A stretch of DNA of 64,000 nucleotides from Streptomyces sp. NBC_00335 (GTDB lineage: Bacteria > Actinomycetota > Actinomycetes > Streptomycetales > Streptomycetaceae): contig NZ_CP108006.1 in the NCBI RefSeq assembly GCF_036127095.1, forward strand, positions 4,278,001 through 4,342,000, written 5' to 3'. The notes beneath the pieces are model-generated. The model had not been told where the DNA came from. It did no database searches and was given only the letters and a program-made list of their open reading frames with translations. Shown here piece after piece: positions 55,550 to 63,960 of the stretch. How positions within the stretch are numbered: the stretch's first letter is position 1; every line of letters starts with the position of its first letter. A program made the position numbers and the translations under genes.

Positions 55550-57435
55550 TTCTGATCCTCCTGGGGGTCGGCTCCGGTGGCGCTGTCCGTGGTGCTGTCC
55601 GTGATGCCGACCGGGTGCGTCGCCCATTCCAGGAGCCCGAGGAAGGACCGGTTGAGCAGGGCGGTGTCGGCCGCGCGCAGCGGCCGCTGCGACCTCAGCA
55701 GGGCCTGGCCGTAGAGCGATTCGACGGCGGTGGCGGTCAGGGCCTCGTCGGGCAGGGCGGCGATCCGGCGGATGAGCGGGTTGTTGTGGTTGAGCACGAG
55801 GCGGGCGCGCGGAGCGGAGCCGCGCAGCGAACCGAGGATGCCGCTCCACAGCGAGTCGGCGGTCTCCAGGGCTGCCGTGCGGTCGCGCTCCTGACGGGCC
55901 TGGCGGTCGTCGAGGTAGAGCGCGGGAACGGCGGCGGGCTGGAAGGCGCGCAGGACGACGTCGCAGCTCTGGGGCTCCAGCCGGGTGCGGGCGGTGGCCA
56001 GGAAGGGGGCCAGGGCCAGTTCGGCGGAGGTCGGGACCGGATCGAGGCGCTCGGTGACGGCGCCCGCGTCGAGCTCGGTGACCTTGAGCTCCGGGCGTAC
56101 GGAGGGCAGCATGGCCAGCAGATCGGCGTCGTAGGTGTAGCCGGCGTTGATGACGCCGAGGCCGTGGGCGGCCGCGATCGGGGCGATCTGGCGGAACTCC
56201 TCCACGGTCCGGGTGAAGTGGATCTCGGTGTGCGCGGCGGCGAACTCCTCCAGGTTCATCGAGCCGTCGCTGGTCTCGAACGGCAGCCAGGGCAGCATCA
56301 GGCCGAGCAGCTCGGTGTCGTGGCGGGCCAGCGATTTCACCCCGAGGTGGTGGACGCTCAGGAAGGCCGCCAGCCGCTCGGGTTCGCTGGTGGCGAGCTC
56401 GGCGAGCCAGGCGCGGACGCGGGCTCCGAGGGCCTCGCGCACGGCGGCCAGGGTCTCGTCGTCGTACAGGTTCTCGCGGGAGGCGGTGGGCCGCAGGGTG
56501 TCGGTGTCGAGGACTGCGCGCACGAAGAACGCCCAGTCGGGCAGCAGGTTGTCGGCCTTGTCGGTCAGCAGCATGCCCTTGAGGTGGACGCGGTGTCCGG
56601 ACCGGTGGGCGGGGCTGGTCGGCTCGGGCAGGACGTACGCGACTCCGCGCACTCCGGCCACGGGCAGGTCGAGGTCGATGCTGTCGAGCGGGGTGAAACC
56701 GAAGAGCTGCGCGCAGTGCCCGGCGAGCGCGACGCGGCGGGCCGCGGGGGTGGGGAAGGGCCGGTCCCAGACGGCGGGCCGGTCGGTGACCGGGCGGGGT
56801 CCGGCGGCGGAGCCGTCGTCGAAGGTGATGTCGTAGGGCAGCAGGGAGCCGTAGTCGCGGGCCAGCTGCTCGACCTTGGCCGGGACGGTCCACTCCTCGG
56901 CGCCGGGGCGGGCCTCCAGGACCACGGTGGTGCCGGGCTCCGGGCGGGCGTCGGAGGGAAGTTCGCGGACGGTGTACGAGCCGTCGTCCGTGGCCAGCCA
57001 CTCGACGGGCGCGGCCAGCGGATCGCGGGCGGAGCGGGTGACCACGCGGATCTGGCGGGCGACGACGAAACAGGCGAGCAGACCGATGCCGAACTGGCCG
57101 AGGAACTCCTGGCGGGTGGTCTCCAGGCCGTGCGGGCCTCCGCGCTTGGAGCTGCGTCCGATGGTGGCGAGGAGGGAGTGGGCCTCGTCGGCGGTCAGGC
57201 CGATGCCGCTGTCCTCGATGGTCACCCGGTTCCCGGTCGCCGACAGGCGGATGGAGATCTCAGCTTCGGGATCCAGGGCGTGGCGGGCGGTGACCGCGTC
57301 GACGGCGTTCTGGAGGAGCTCGCGGACGTACACGCGGGGGCTGGAGTAGAGGTGGTGGGAGAGCAGGTCGACCAGGCCGCGCAGATCGACCTGGAAGGTG
57401 TTCGGATGGGTTCCCTGGTTTTCTTCGGACGTCAT
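55546..57435 (-). CDS. Hsp90-family chaperone
   Basis: A 629-residue GHKL ATPase of the HtpG type. ELLQNAVDA (about 39-47), IEDSGIGL (near 74) and GQFGIGLLACFVV (near 113) are the Bergerat ATP-binding motifs. Middle and C-terminal dimerisation domains follow, and the length matches HtpG. The C-terminus ends PQEDQK, not the eukaryotic MEEVD. It is upstream of, and coupled to, a large TPR protein, unlike classical solitary htpG. Confidence 0.88.
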   Translation of the reverse strand: MTSEENQGTHPNTFQVDLRGLVDLLSHHLYSSPRVYVRELLQNAVDAVTARHALDPEAEISIRLSATGNRVTIEDSGIGLTADEAHSLLATIGRSSKRGGPHGLETTRQEFLGQFGIGLLACFVVARQIRVVTRSARDPLAAPVEWLATDDGSYTVRELPSDARPEPGTTVVLEARPGAEEWTVPAKVEQLARDYGSLLPYDITFDDGSAAGPRPVTDRPAVWDRPFPTPAARRVALAGHCAQLFGFTPLDSIDLDLPVAGVRGVAYVLPEPTSPAHRSGHRVHLKGMLLTDKADNLLPDWAFFVRAVLDTDTLRPTASRENLYDDETLAAVREALGARVRAWLAELATSEPERLAAFLSVHHLGVKSLARHDTELLGLMLPWLPFETSDGSMNLEEFAAAHTEIHFTRTVEEFRQIAPIAAAHGLGVINAGYTYDADLLAMLPSVRPELKVTELDAGAVTERLDPVPTSAELALAPFLATARTRLEPQSCDVVLRAFQPAAVPALYLDDRQARQERDRTAALETADSLWSGILGSLRGSAPRARLVLNHNNPLIRRIAALPDEALTATAVESLYGQALLRSQRPLRAADTALLNRSFLGLLEWATHPVGITDSTTDSATGADPQEDQK

Positions 57436-57575
57436 GGGGCGTCACCTCGCGTGCTGGTACGGGTTGTTCGGCGACCGCGAGGTACCCCCCTCACAGATCC
57501 CGGAGTGAGGAACAGAGTAGGGGGATGATCTGACAATCCCCCGGTGAATTCAGGGGCCGCCGGGGCGTCTCCGGC

Positions 57576-58115
57576 TTATTGGAACCGCAGGAATTGCGGC
57601 GGCACGGAGTCCGCCAGCCACACCCCATTGGCGCTGACCCGAAAGACGTGCCCCGCTGCGCGCATCGCCCCCGCGTCGACGGCGAGGACGACCGGCCGGC
57701 CGCGCCGTGCGCCGACGCGGGTCGCGGTCTCCCGGTCCGGGGAGAGGTGGACGTGGTGGCGTGCCATCGGGCGCAGTCCCTCGGCGCGGATCGCGTCCAG
57801 GGCGGCCGCGACGGTGCCGTGGTAGAGGTACGCGGGCGGTTCGGCCTCCGGCAGGTCCAGGTCCACGGGGACGGTGTGCCCCTGGTTGGCACGGATCCGG
57901 CTGCCGTCGACGGCGAACCGCTGCTTGTCGTTGGCGGCGACCACGTGGTCGAGCTCGGCCCGGCTGATGGGGAAGCCGTGGGTGGCCGTGGCGCTCAGAA
58001 GATCGTCGATCTCCACCCAGCCGTGCGGGTCGAGCACCAGTCCGATGCGTTCCGGCTGATGGCGGAGGTGTTTCGAGACGTATTTGGACACCTTGACGGT
58101 GCGCTTGTCATCCAT
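57576..58115 (-). CDS. kptA: RNA 2'-phosphotransferase, Tpt1/KptA family
   Basis: A 179-residue Tpt1-like enzyme. KVSKYVSKHLRHQPERIGL opens the N-terminal domain; YLYHGTVAAALDAIRAEGLRPMARHHVHLS and RRGRPVVLAVDA carry the conserved catalytic Arg/His positions (R-H-R-R type). The family transfers a 2'-phosphate from RNA to NAD+, or ADP-ribosylates nucleic acid ends; in bacteria no fungal-type tRNA splicing exists and the true substrate is unclear. It stands alone between hsp90 and the aquaporin gene. Confidence 0.9.
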   Translation of the reverse strand: MDDKRTVKVSKYVSKHLRHQPERIGLVLDPHGWVEIDDLLSATATHGFPISRAELDHVVAANDKQRFAVDGSRIRANQGHTVPVDLDLPEAEPPAYLYHGTVAAALDAIRAEGLRPMARHHVHLSPDRETATRVGARRGRPVVLAVDAGAMRAAGHVFRVSANGVWLADSVPPQFLRFQ

Positions 58116-58250
58116 TCGCCCAGGGTGACGGCTCGGCCGGGGTCGGCGCAGCGAATTTTCGCCGTTCTCCCCAACCTGGACTCCCCCTATCGTGTTTCCA
58201 AGATACGGAATACATTTTCCGCTGAACTGCCACTCAAGGGGAAGAAAAGT

Positions 58251-59135
58251 ATGACAAATAGTGCGTCTCTGTCGCGGCGTGCGACCGCCGAGCTCGTCGG
58301 CACCGCTGCCCTCCTCGTGGTCGTCATCGGATCGGGAATCCAGGCCGCCGCGCTCACCTCGGATACGGGCGTGGCCCTGGTGGCCAACTCGCTCGCCTCG
58401 GCCATCGGGCTCGGGCTGATCATCACGCTCTTCGGGCCGCTCTCGGGCGCCCACCTCAACCCGGTGGTGACCCTCACGACCTGGTGGGGCCGACGCACCG
58501 GCGGCGAAGGCCTCGAAGGCCGGGAAGCACTGGTCTACGTGACGGCCCAGATCGCCGGGGCCATAGGCGGCGCGGTCCTCGCGGAAGCGATGTTCGGCCG
58601 CGTCCCCGGAGCCTTCTCCACCCAGGTCCGCGACGGCGGACACCTGCTCGTCGGCGAGGTCGTGGCCACCGCCGGACTGGTCTTGGTGATCCAGGGCCTC
58701 GGCCGCATCGGCCGGCCGAAGCTGATCCCGGCCGCGGTCGCCGCCTACATCGCCGCCGCGATCTGGTTCACCTCCTCCGGCTCCTTCGCGAACCCGGCCG
58801 GCACCATCGGGCGCAGCTTCAGCGACTCCTTCACCGGCATCGCCCCGCAGTCGCTGCCGGGGTTCGTCGCCGCCCAGCTCGTCGGCGGAGTGCTCGGCCT
58901 GGTCCTCGCGGGCTTGCTCTACGGGAGCACCCGCCGGGCGGCCGCCTCCACGACGGCCGCCTCCACCGAGACGACCGCCTCCACCGCGACCACCGAGACC
59001 GCGACCACCGACACCACGACCGCCGACACCACGACCGCCACTGCCACTGCGCCCGCGGCGGCCACCACCGTGACCCCCGCCGCTCCGGTGGCCGAAACCA
59101 GCGTGCCCGGACCGGCGTTCCAGGCCGTCGGCTGA
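58251..59135 (+). CDS. MIP family (aquaporin-like) channel with Thr/Ala-rich tail
   Basis: A 294-residue channel. Six helices span about 10-225. The first pore motif is HLNPVVT (NPV in place of NPA) and the second is FANPAGTIGRSF. Such channels pass water, glycerol or uncharged metalloids; NPV/NPA types are known in some arsenic-linked aquaporins, so permeability is uncertain. About 70 residues after the last helix are a Thr/Ala-rich, low-complexity tail (TTETATTDTTTADTTTA). The ATG at 58251 has GGGGAAG upstream. Confidence 0.85.
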   Translation: MTNSASLSRRATAELVGTAALLVVVIGSGIQAAALTSDTGVALVANSLASAIGLGLIITLFGPLSGAHLNPVVTLTTWWGRRTGGEGLEGREALVYVTAQIAGAIGGAVLAEAMFGRVPGAFSTQVRDGGHLLVGEVVATAGLVLVIQGLGRIGRPKLIPAAVAAYIAAAIWFTSSGSFANPAGTIGRSFSDSFTGIAPQSLPGFVAAQLVGGVLGLVLAGLLYGSTRRAAASTTAASTETTASTATTETATTDTTTADTTTATATAPAAATTVTPAAPVAETSVPGPAFQAVG

Positions 59136-59149
59136 CCCTCCGGACGTGG

Positions 59150-59229
59150 TTCCCCACAGGTCGGTCGGACTTGTCCACAGCCCTTTGCGCCGGTTTCGGC
59201 GGCAAAAGCGTGATCCGGCCTGTGGACTA
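59150..59229. promoter_or_regulatory. Small DnaA-box group
   Basis: One perfect Streptomyces box TTGTCCACA (59171-59179), TTCCCCACA (59150-59158, two mismatches) and TGTGGACTA (59221-59229, the reverse of TAGTCCACA, one mismatch), all within 80 bases between the aquaporin and MerR genes. A minor DnaA-binding region at most. Confidence 0.5.
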
Positions 59230-59240
59230 CTGAGCGAGCA

Positions 59241-60155
59241 CTACCGGCCGCCGCGGCTGGCCAGATCGTTCATCGTCCGGGCCTGCAACTCCCGCTCCGT
59301 GGCGGCCCGGACGAACTCCGCCACATGATCCGGACCCACCAGCTCCTGCACGGCCCGCACGGTCTCCGCGGGCAGCGCCACCGGGGCCGGCCCGGACGGC
59401 TGGGGGGTCCCGACGGCTCCGAGGTGCTGCTGCAGGTGGCGGGTCGCGAAGAGGCGCATCGCCCGCGCCAGTTCCGCGTCCACCGTCTGCTGGGCCAGTG
59501 GCCGCAGCCTTCGTACCATCGTGGCCGCCTCGGCCGCGTCGGCGTCGGTCGGGGGGACGGCCCCCAGGTACCGGGCGAAGACGTGCTCCGTGGTGAACTC
59601 CAGGAAGCGCGAGGCGATGAGCTCCACCTGCCCGCGCAACTCCCGCAGATGACCGGTGATCGCGGGCAGCGGGACCCCGGCGGCGTACAGCTCGGCGGCC
59701 ACGGACAGCTCCTGCGGGGACGGTACGAGGAACTGGTCCGGGCGCCCCGGGATCCGCTCCAGCACGCCCAGCTCGCACGCCTCGCCGACCGCTTCGTCGT
59801 CGGGCTTGCCGCCGAACCGCTCGTTCAGCTCGTCCCGGCTTATCCGGGCCGCTTCCTCATCCGTCCACGGTCCGTGCACCTCGGCCACCAGGCCCAGGAC
59901 TCCGCCGAGACCGCGCCCCGCGTCCCAGGCCTCCAGCAGTTCCTTGATGGAAGCCAGGGTGTAACCGCGGTCCAGCAGGTCGGCGATCTGGCGCAGCCGC
60001 GCCAGATGCGTGTCCCGGTAGACGTTGGAACGGCCTCGGCGCTCCGGCTTCGGCAGCAGACCGCGGTCCTGGTACGCCCGGATCGTGCGGACGGTCGCAC
60101 CGCTGTGGTGCGCCAGATCCTCGATCCGGTACTCGGCTACTGCCTGCTCGGACAA
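59241..60155 (-). CDS. MerR family transcriptional regulator
   Basis: A 304-residue MerR protein. The N-terminal HTH (YRIEDLAHHSGATVRTIRAYQDRGLLPKPERRGRSNVY, about 9-47) and the dimerising helix are typical; the C-terminal domain (about 105-300) is all helical and of unknown ligand. TTG start at 60155 with GGGAG upstream, chosen because no better codon is available. It is the last gene of a minus-strand unit, 10 bases after the PF10118 hydrolase, so it may regulate that operon. Confidence 0.85.
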   Translation of the reverse strand: MSEQAVAEYRIEDLAHHSGATVRTIRAYQDRGLLPKPERRGRSNVYRDTHLARLRQIADLLDRGYTLASIKELLEAWDAGRGLGGVLGLVAEVHGPWTDEEAARISRDELNERFGGKPDDEAVGEACELGVLERIPGRPDQFLVPSPQELSVAAELYAAGVPLPAITGHLRELRGQVELIASRFLEFTTEHVFARYLGAVPPTDADAAEAATMVRRLRPLAQQTVDAELARAMRLFATRHLQQHLGAVGTPQPSGPAPVALPAETVRAVQELVGPDHVAEFVRAATERELQARTMNDLASRGGR

Positions 60156-60165
60156 TCCCGGCTCC

Positions 60166-61089
60166 CTACGACATGGCGGCTCGGCCGACCGCGCCCGCAG
60201 CGGACCGGGCGGCGGGTGAAGCCGCGAGGTACTCGACCGCCCTGCGCAGCGAGCCCTCCTGCGAGGGATGGTACGACCGCCGCAGGTAGCGGGGTATGGC
60301 CGTGCCGAGCTCTCTCCAAGTGGGCAGCAGCCCCTTGGCCACGGCCCGGTTGTGCTCGCGCAGCGAATAGCGGGTCCGTCCGCGCAGTTCGGGGTCGTTG
60401 CGCAGGAGGTAGGAGGCCCCCGCGATCCACAGCCAGCCCATGACTGGCGCGACCACGGCCATGCCCTCGATGCGCCGGAGGTAGCGGGGCAGGCCCGCTC
60501 CGCCGCAGTGCTGGTACATGTCGAAGGCGACGGACCGGTGCTCCACCTCCTCGGCGCCGTGCCAGCGCAGCAGGTCGAGCATGACCTCGTCCGCTCCGGC
60601 CGCGTCGAGCCCCTCGGCGCCGAGCACCCAGTCCCCGAGCACCGCCGTGAACTGCTCGATCGCGGCGACCAGCGAGAGCCGGAAGCGCAGCCACTCCTGC
60701 GCCGTGATCGGGGCACCGAACGGCGGGGTCTCCCCGAGCAGCTTCTCGAAGAGGAAGTCCACGTACTTCGTGTACGCCTCGGTGGGCAGCCGCTGTTCGG
60801 CGAGGTGGTCCAGGACGTAGGAGTGCTGCACGCTGTGCGTGGCCTCCTGGCCCATGAACCCCTTCACCTCACTGCGCAGCTTGGGGTCCGTGACCAGGGG
60901 CAGGCCCTCCTTGAAGACCTTCACGAACCACCGCTCACCGGCCGGCAGCAGCAGGTGCAGCACGTTGACGACGTGGGTGGCGGTGGGCTCGCCCGGTATC
61001 CAGTGCAGCGGGGTGGCCTTCCAGTCGAAGGCCACCCGCCGCGGCGCGATCGCGTACGGGGCAGCCCTGCCCGCGACCGCCTCGCTCAC
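60166..61089 (-). CDS. PF10118-type metal-dependent hydrolase
   Basis: A 307-residue protein of the uncharacterised metal-dependent hydrolase family (PF10118). GQEATHSVQHSYV and WHGAEEVEHRSVAFD hold Glu and His residues arranged like a di-metal ferritin-like centre. The true reaction is unknown. GTG at 61089 overlaps the stop of the upstream SDR gene (GTGA), so translation is coupled. Confidence 0.85.
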   Translation of the reverse strand: MSEAVAGRAAPYAIAPRRVAFDWKATPLHWIPGEPTATHVVNVLHLLLPAGERWFVKVFKEGLPLVTDPKLRSEVKGFMGQEATHSVQHSYVLDHLAEQRLPTEAYTKYVDFLFEKLLGETPPFGAPITAQEWLRFRLSLVAAIEQFTAVLGDWVLGAEGLDAAGADEVMLDLLRWHGAEEVEHRSVAFDMYQHCGGAGLPRYLRRIEGMAVVAPVMGWLWIAGASYLLRNDPELRGRTRYSLREHNRAVAKGLLPTWRELGTAIPRYLRRSYHPSQEGSLRRAVEYLAASPAARSAAGAVGRAAMS

Positions 61090-62867
61090 AGCTTGGGCTC
61101 CAGTTTCGCGAATCGCCGCAGGGTCCCCGGCGCGAACCGGGACATCCACAGGGCGCCCTTGGACTCGGGAGTCACCGGAACCACGGCCTGGTTCTTCACG
61201 ACCGCGAGCAGGATCGCGTCCGCGACCTTCTCCGGCGGGAAGTTGCGCAGCCCGTAGAGCCGGGAGGACTTCTGCTGGCGCCGCTTCTCCTCGGCCTCGT
61301 CCACTCCGGCGAAGCGAGAGGTGGCGGTGATGTTGGTGTTGACGATGCCGGGGCAGATCGCCGACACACCGATCGACTTGGAGGCCAGCTCGGCCCGCAG
61401 GCACTCGCTGAGCATCAGCACCGCCGCCTTGGAGGTGCTGTACGCGGGCAGCGTCTTGGACGGCAGGTAGGCGGCGGCGGAGGCGGTGTTGACGATGTGC
61501 CCGCCCTGGCCGCGCTCGGCCATCTGCTTGCCGAAGAGCCGGCAGCCGTGGATGACGCCCCACAGGTTGACGTCGAGGACCTTCTTCCAGTCCTCGGCGG
61601 TCGTGTCCAGGAACGGCCCCGACAGGCCGATCCCGGCGTTGTTGACCAGGACGTCCACGATCCCGTACTCGGAGGCGACCTTCGCGGCGAGCTTCTCCAT
61701 GGCCTGCTCGTCGCTGACGTCGACGCACTCGCCCCAGGCCTGCGGCGAGCCGACCAGGCGTGCCATGTCGGCGGTGCGGGCAGCGCCGTCGGCGTCCCGG
61801 TCCACGCACACCACCCGGGCGCCGGCCTCGGCGAACGCGAAGGCGGTGGCCCGGCCGATGCCGCTGGCGGCTCCGGTGACCAGGACCAGCTGGCCGCCGA
61901 AGCGGTCCGCGTACCTGCCCGGGGCCTTCTGCTCCGGCGCCCGCGTGGCGGGCTCCTCCCGGGAGGTGACGAACTCGGTGATCCACGCGGCCAGCTGGTC
62001 GGGCCGGGTCCGCGGCACCCAGTGCTTGGCCGGCAGGGTGTGCCGCACCAGGTCAGGGGCCCACAGCTCCAGCTCGTCGTAGAGCCGCTCGGAGAGGAAG
62101 GCGTCCCCGGTGGGGGTGATCAGCTGCACCGGTACGTGGGCGTACGCGTCGGCGCGCGGCCGGCGCAGCCGGGCCCGGACGTTGTCCCGGTAGAGCCAGG
62201 CTCCGTGCGCGGCGTCGGAGGGCAGGGAGGCCGTCGGGTAGTCCCCGGCCGGGATGTTCTCCATCCGCTCGATCAGCTTCGGCCACCGCTTGCCGAGCGG
62301 CCCGCGCCAGGCGAGCTCCGGCAGCACGGGGGTGTGCAGCATGTACACGTACCAGGACTTGACGCCCTGCTGCAGCAGCTGGGCGGCCCGGCGCGGGGTC
62401 GGCCGGGCCATCCGCTTCTTGATCCAGTGCCCGAAGTGGTCGAGGGAAGGCCCCGACATGGAGGTGAAGGAGGCGATCCGGCCCTCGGTGCGGGCGACCG
62501 TCGCGAACTCCCAGCCCTGTACGGAGCCCCAGTCGTGGCCGACCAGGTGCACCGGGCGGTCCGGGCTGACCGCGTCCACGACCGCGAGGAAGTCGTCGGT
62601 CAGCTTCTCCAGGGTGAACCCGCCGCGCAGCGGCTGCGGGGCGGTGGAGCGCCCGTGGCCCCGTACGTCGTAGAGCACGACGTGGAACCGGGAGGCCAGC
62701 CGCTCGGCGACCTGCGACCAGACCTCCTTGCTGTCCGGGTACCCGTGCACCAGGACCACGGTCGGCCGGTCCGTGTCGCCGAGTTCGACGACGCACAGCT
62801 CGACCCCGCCGGTGCTCACCCAGCGCTCGCGCGCGCCCGCCAGGCCCGCGTCCGTCATTGCGCTCAT
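61086..62867 (-). CDS. Alpha/beta hydrolase-SDR fusion (EphD-like)
   Basis: A 593-residue fusion. The N-terminal domain (about 1-300) is an epoxide-hydrolase-type alpha/beta hydrolase: LVHGYPDSK, nucleophile elbow GHDWGS with Asp as nucleophile, and His in KHWVPRTRP. The C-terminal domain (about 320-590) is a short-chain dehydrogenase: VTGAASGIGRA, NNAG, Ser in ASAAAYLPSK and YSTSK. The architecture is that of mycobacterial EphD (Rv2214c-like), linked there to mycolate metabolism; Streptomyces lacks mycolates, so the substrate must differ. It is coupled to both neighbours by four-base overlaps. Confidence 0.9.
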   Translation of the reverse strand: MSAMTDAGLAGARERWVSTGGVELCVVELGDTDRPTVVLVHGYPDSKEVWSQVAERLASRFHVVLYDVRGHGRSTAPQPLRGGFTLEKLTDDFLAVVDAVSPDRPVHLVGHDWGSVQGWEFATVARTEGRIASFTSMSGPSLDHFGHWIKKRMARPTPRRAAQLLQQGVKSWYVYMLHTPVLPELAWRGPLGKRWPKLIERMENIPAGDYPTASLPSDAAHGAWLYRDNVRARLRRPRADAYAHVPVQLITPTGDAFLSERLYDELELWAPDLVRHTLPAKHWVPRTRPDQLAAWITEFVTSREEPATRAPEQKAPGRYADRFGGQLVLVTGAASGIGRATAFAFAEAGARVVCVDRDADGAARTADMARLVGSPQAWGECVDVSDEQAMEKLAAKVASEYGIVDVLVNNAGIGLSGPFLDTTAEDWKKVLDVNLWGVIHGCRLFGKQMAERGQGGHIVNTASAAAYLPSKTLPAYSTSKAAVLMLSECLRAELASKSIGVSAICPGIVNTNITATSRFAGVDEAEEKRRQQKSSRLYGLRNFPPEKVADAILLAVVKNQAVVPVTPESKGALWMSRFAPGTLRRFAKLEPKL

Positions 62868-63733
62868 GCCGTCTTCTCCTCAGCCCAGCGCCGCACGTGC
62901 GGCAGATCGTCGTCCAGCCAGTACGCGCTCTCCTCGGGGTCCCGGGAGTCGGTGACGACCAGGATCTCCTCGAACTTCGCGCCGGTGCCCCGGAAGCCCA
63001 GGTGCGGCTCCACCGCCCACAGGCCGGGCTGGGGCGGGTGGTCGGAGAAGCGGTACGGGCTCCACAGCGGGGACCAGCCCTCGCGGTGGCCGCGCAGGGC
63101 ATCGGAGGCCAGCCCCTTCAGGGCCTGGGTGCCGAACCCGAACGCGGTCGGTGCCCAGCTCCGCTCCTTGACCCGGTCTATCTTGTGCGCGATGACGCCG
63201 AAGGGGTAGGCCCGGTGCCGGTTGGTGTACCCCTGGACGATCATCAGTCGCTCCACCTCCTCGTAGATGTCGCGAAGGGAGCGGCGCTCGCGCACCTGGT
63301 CGAGGATCAGCGTGCGGTGCGCCTGCAGATCGGACATGAGCCGGTCCTGCACCGGGTTGAGGCCGAGGCTGCCCGAGTACCCGATGTCCGCGGTGTGGCC
63401 CTTGTAGACCGGGGCCATGTCGAGGATGAACGGCATCCCCGGCTCCAGGGCCCGGTTCGTCGGGAAGAACTGCAGGGGGATCTTGAAGCCGGTGAAGGCG
63501 GTCCGGTCCCCGAACCACGCGAACGGCATGTGGAACCAGTCCCGCACCCCGCGCTCGCGCAGCCACTCGCGCTGCATCCGCGCGGCTTCGCGCTCGGTCA
63601 CGCCGGGGCGCAGCTGCGCCGCGACGGCCTCGGCGCACTCGTAGGAGAGGCGCTGCACCTCCTTGAACCCGCGCAGCTCGGCGGAGAGTTCCGTGGTGCG
63701 TCGCTTCGTGCGTTGCCTGGTGTCCCCAGCCAT
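62864..63733 (-). CDS. M24 family metallopeptidase-like protein
   Basis: A 289-residue pita-bread-fold protein of the M24 (Xaa-Pro/Met aminopeptidase) type. Probable metal ligands are Asp in LDMAPVYKGHTADIG, His in IAHKIDRV, Glu in WAVEPHLGF and Glu in AKFEEILVV. Whether it is a peptidase or a non-peptidase member (creatinase-like) is open. ATG at 63733. It is the first gene of the operon with EphD-like, PF10118 and MerR proteins, joined by ATGA overlap to the next gene. Confidence 0.83.
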   Translation of the reverse strand: MAGDTRQRTKRRTTELSAELRGFKEVQRLSYECAEAVAAQLRPGVTEREAARMQREWLRERGVRDWFHMPFAWFGDRTAFTGFKIPLQFFPTNRALEPGMPFILDMAPVYKGHTADIGYSGSLGLNPVQDRLMSDLQAHRTLILDQVRERRSLRDIYEEVERLMIVQGYTNRHRAYPFGVIAHKIDRVKERSWAPTAFGFGTQALKGLASDALRGHREGWSPLWSPYRFSDHPPQPGLWAVEPHLGFRGTGAKFEEILVVTDSRDPEESAYWLDDDLPHVRRWAEEKTA

Positions 63734-63960
63734 GCCAGCCGTCCGTCCATGTAGCCGTACGCGCCCGTAACTTGACACTGATGAATGTGACAATGACTGG
63801 AGATCACGTCAAGGCCCGTGCACGGACCTGTGGACAAACTTGTCCGGTACGCATCAGCCCTACGTCAGCCTTATGTCGGGGTCCGTAGTCCTGAAGGCGG
63901 AGAAAGGATCGAGCTCCAGGTCTGACGATCCGGGCTCCGTGCGCCACTAACGTCGTTCAC
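63734..63960. promoter_or_regulatory. M24 operon / ABC gene divergent region
   Basis: 227 bp holding the promoters of the M24 operon and the ABC gene. A perfect DnaA box lies at 63829-63837 (TGTGGACAA, reverse of TTGTCCACA). TAACGT at 63948-63953 sits seven bases from the GTG of the ABC gene, so that start may be leaderless. Confidence 0.5.

Noticed and set aside
52514..57001. A single 1495-codon minus-strand gene joining the TPR region to sequence inside hsp90
   Set aside because: The N-terminal 480 residues are an alternate-frame shadow of hsp90; GTG at 55549 with AGGAGG gives a clean TPR start.
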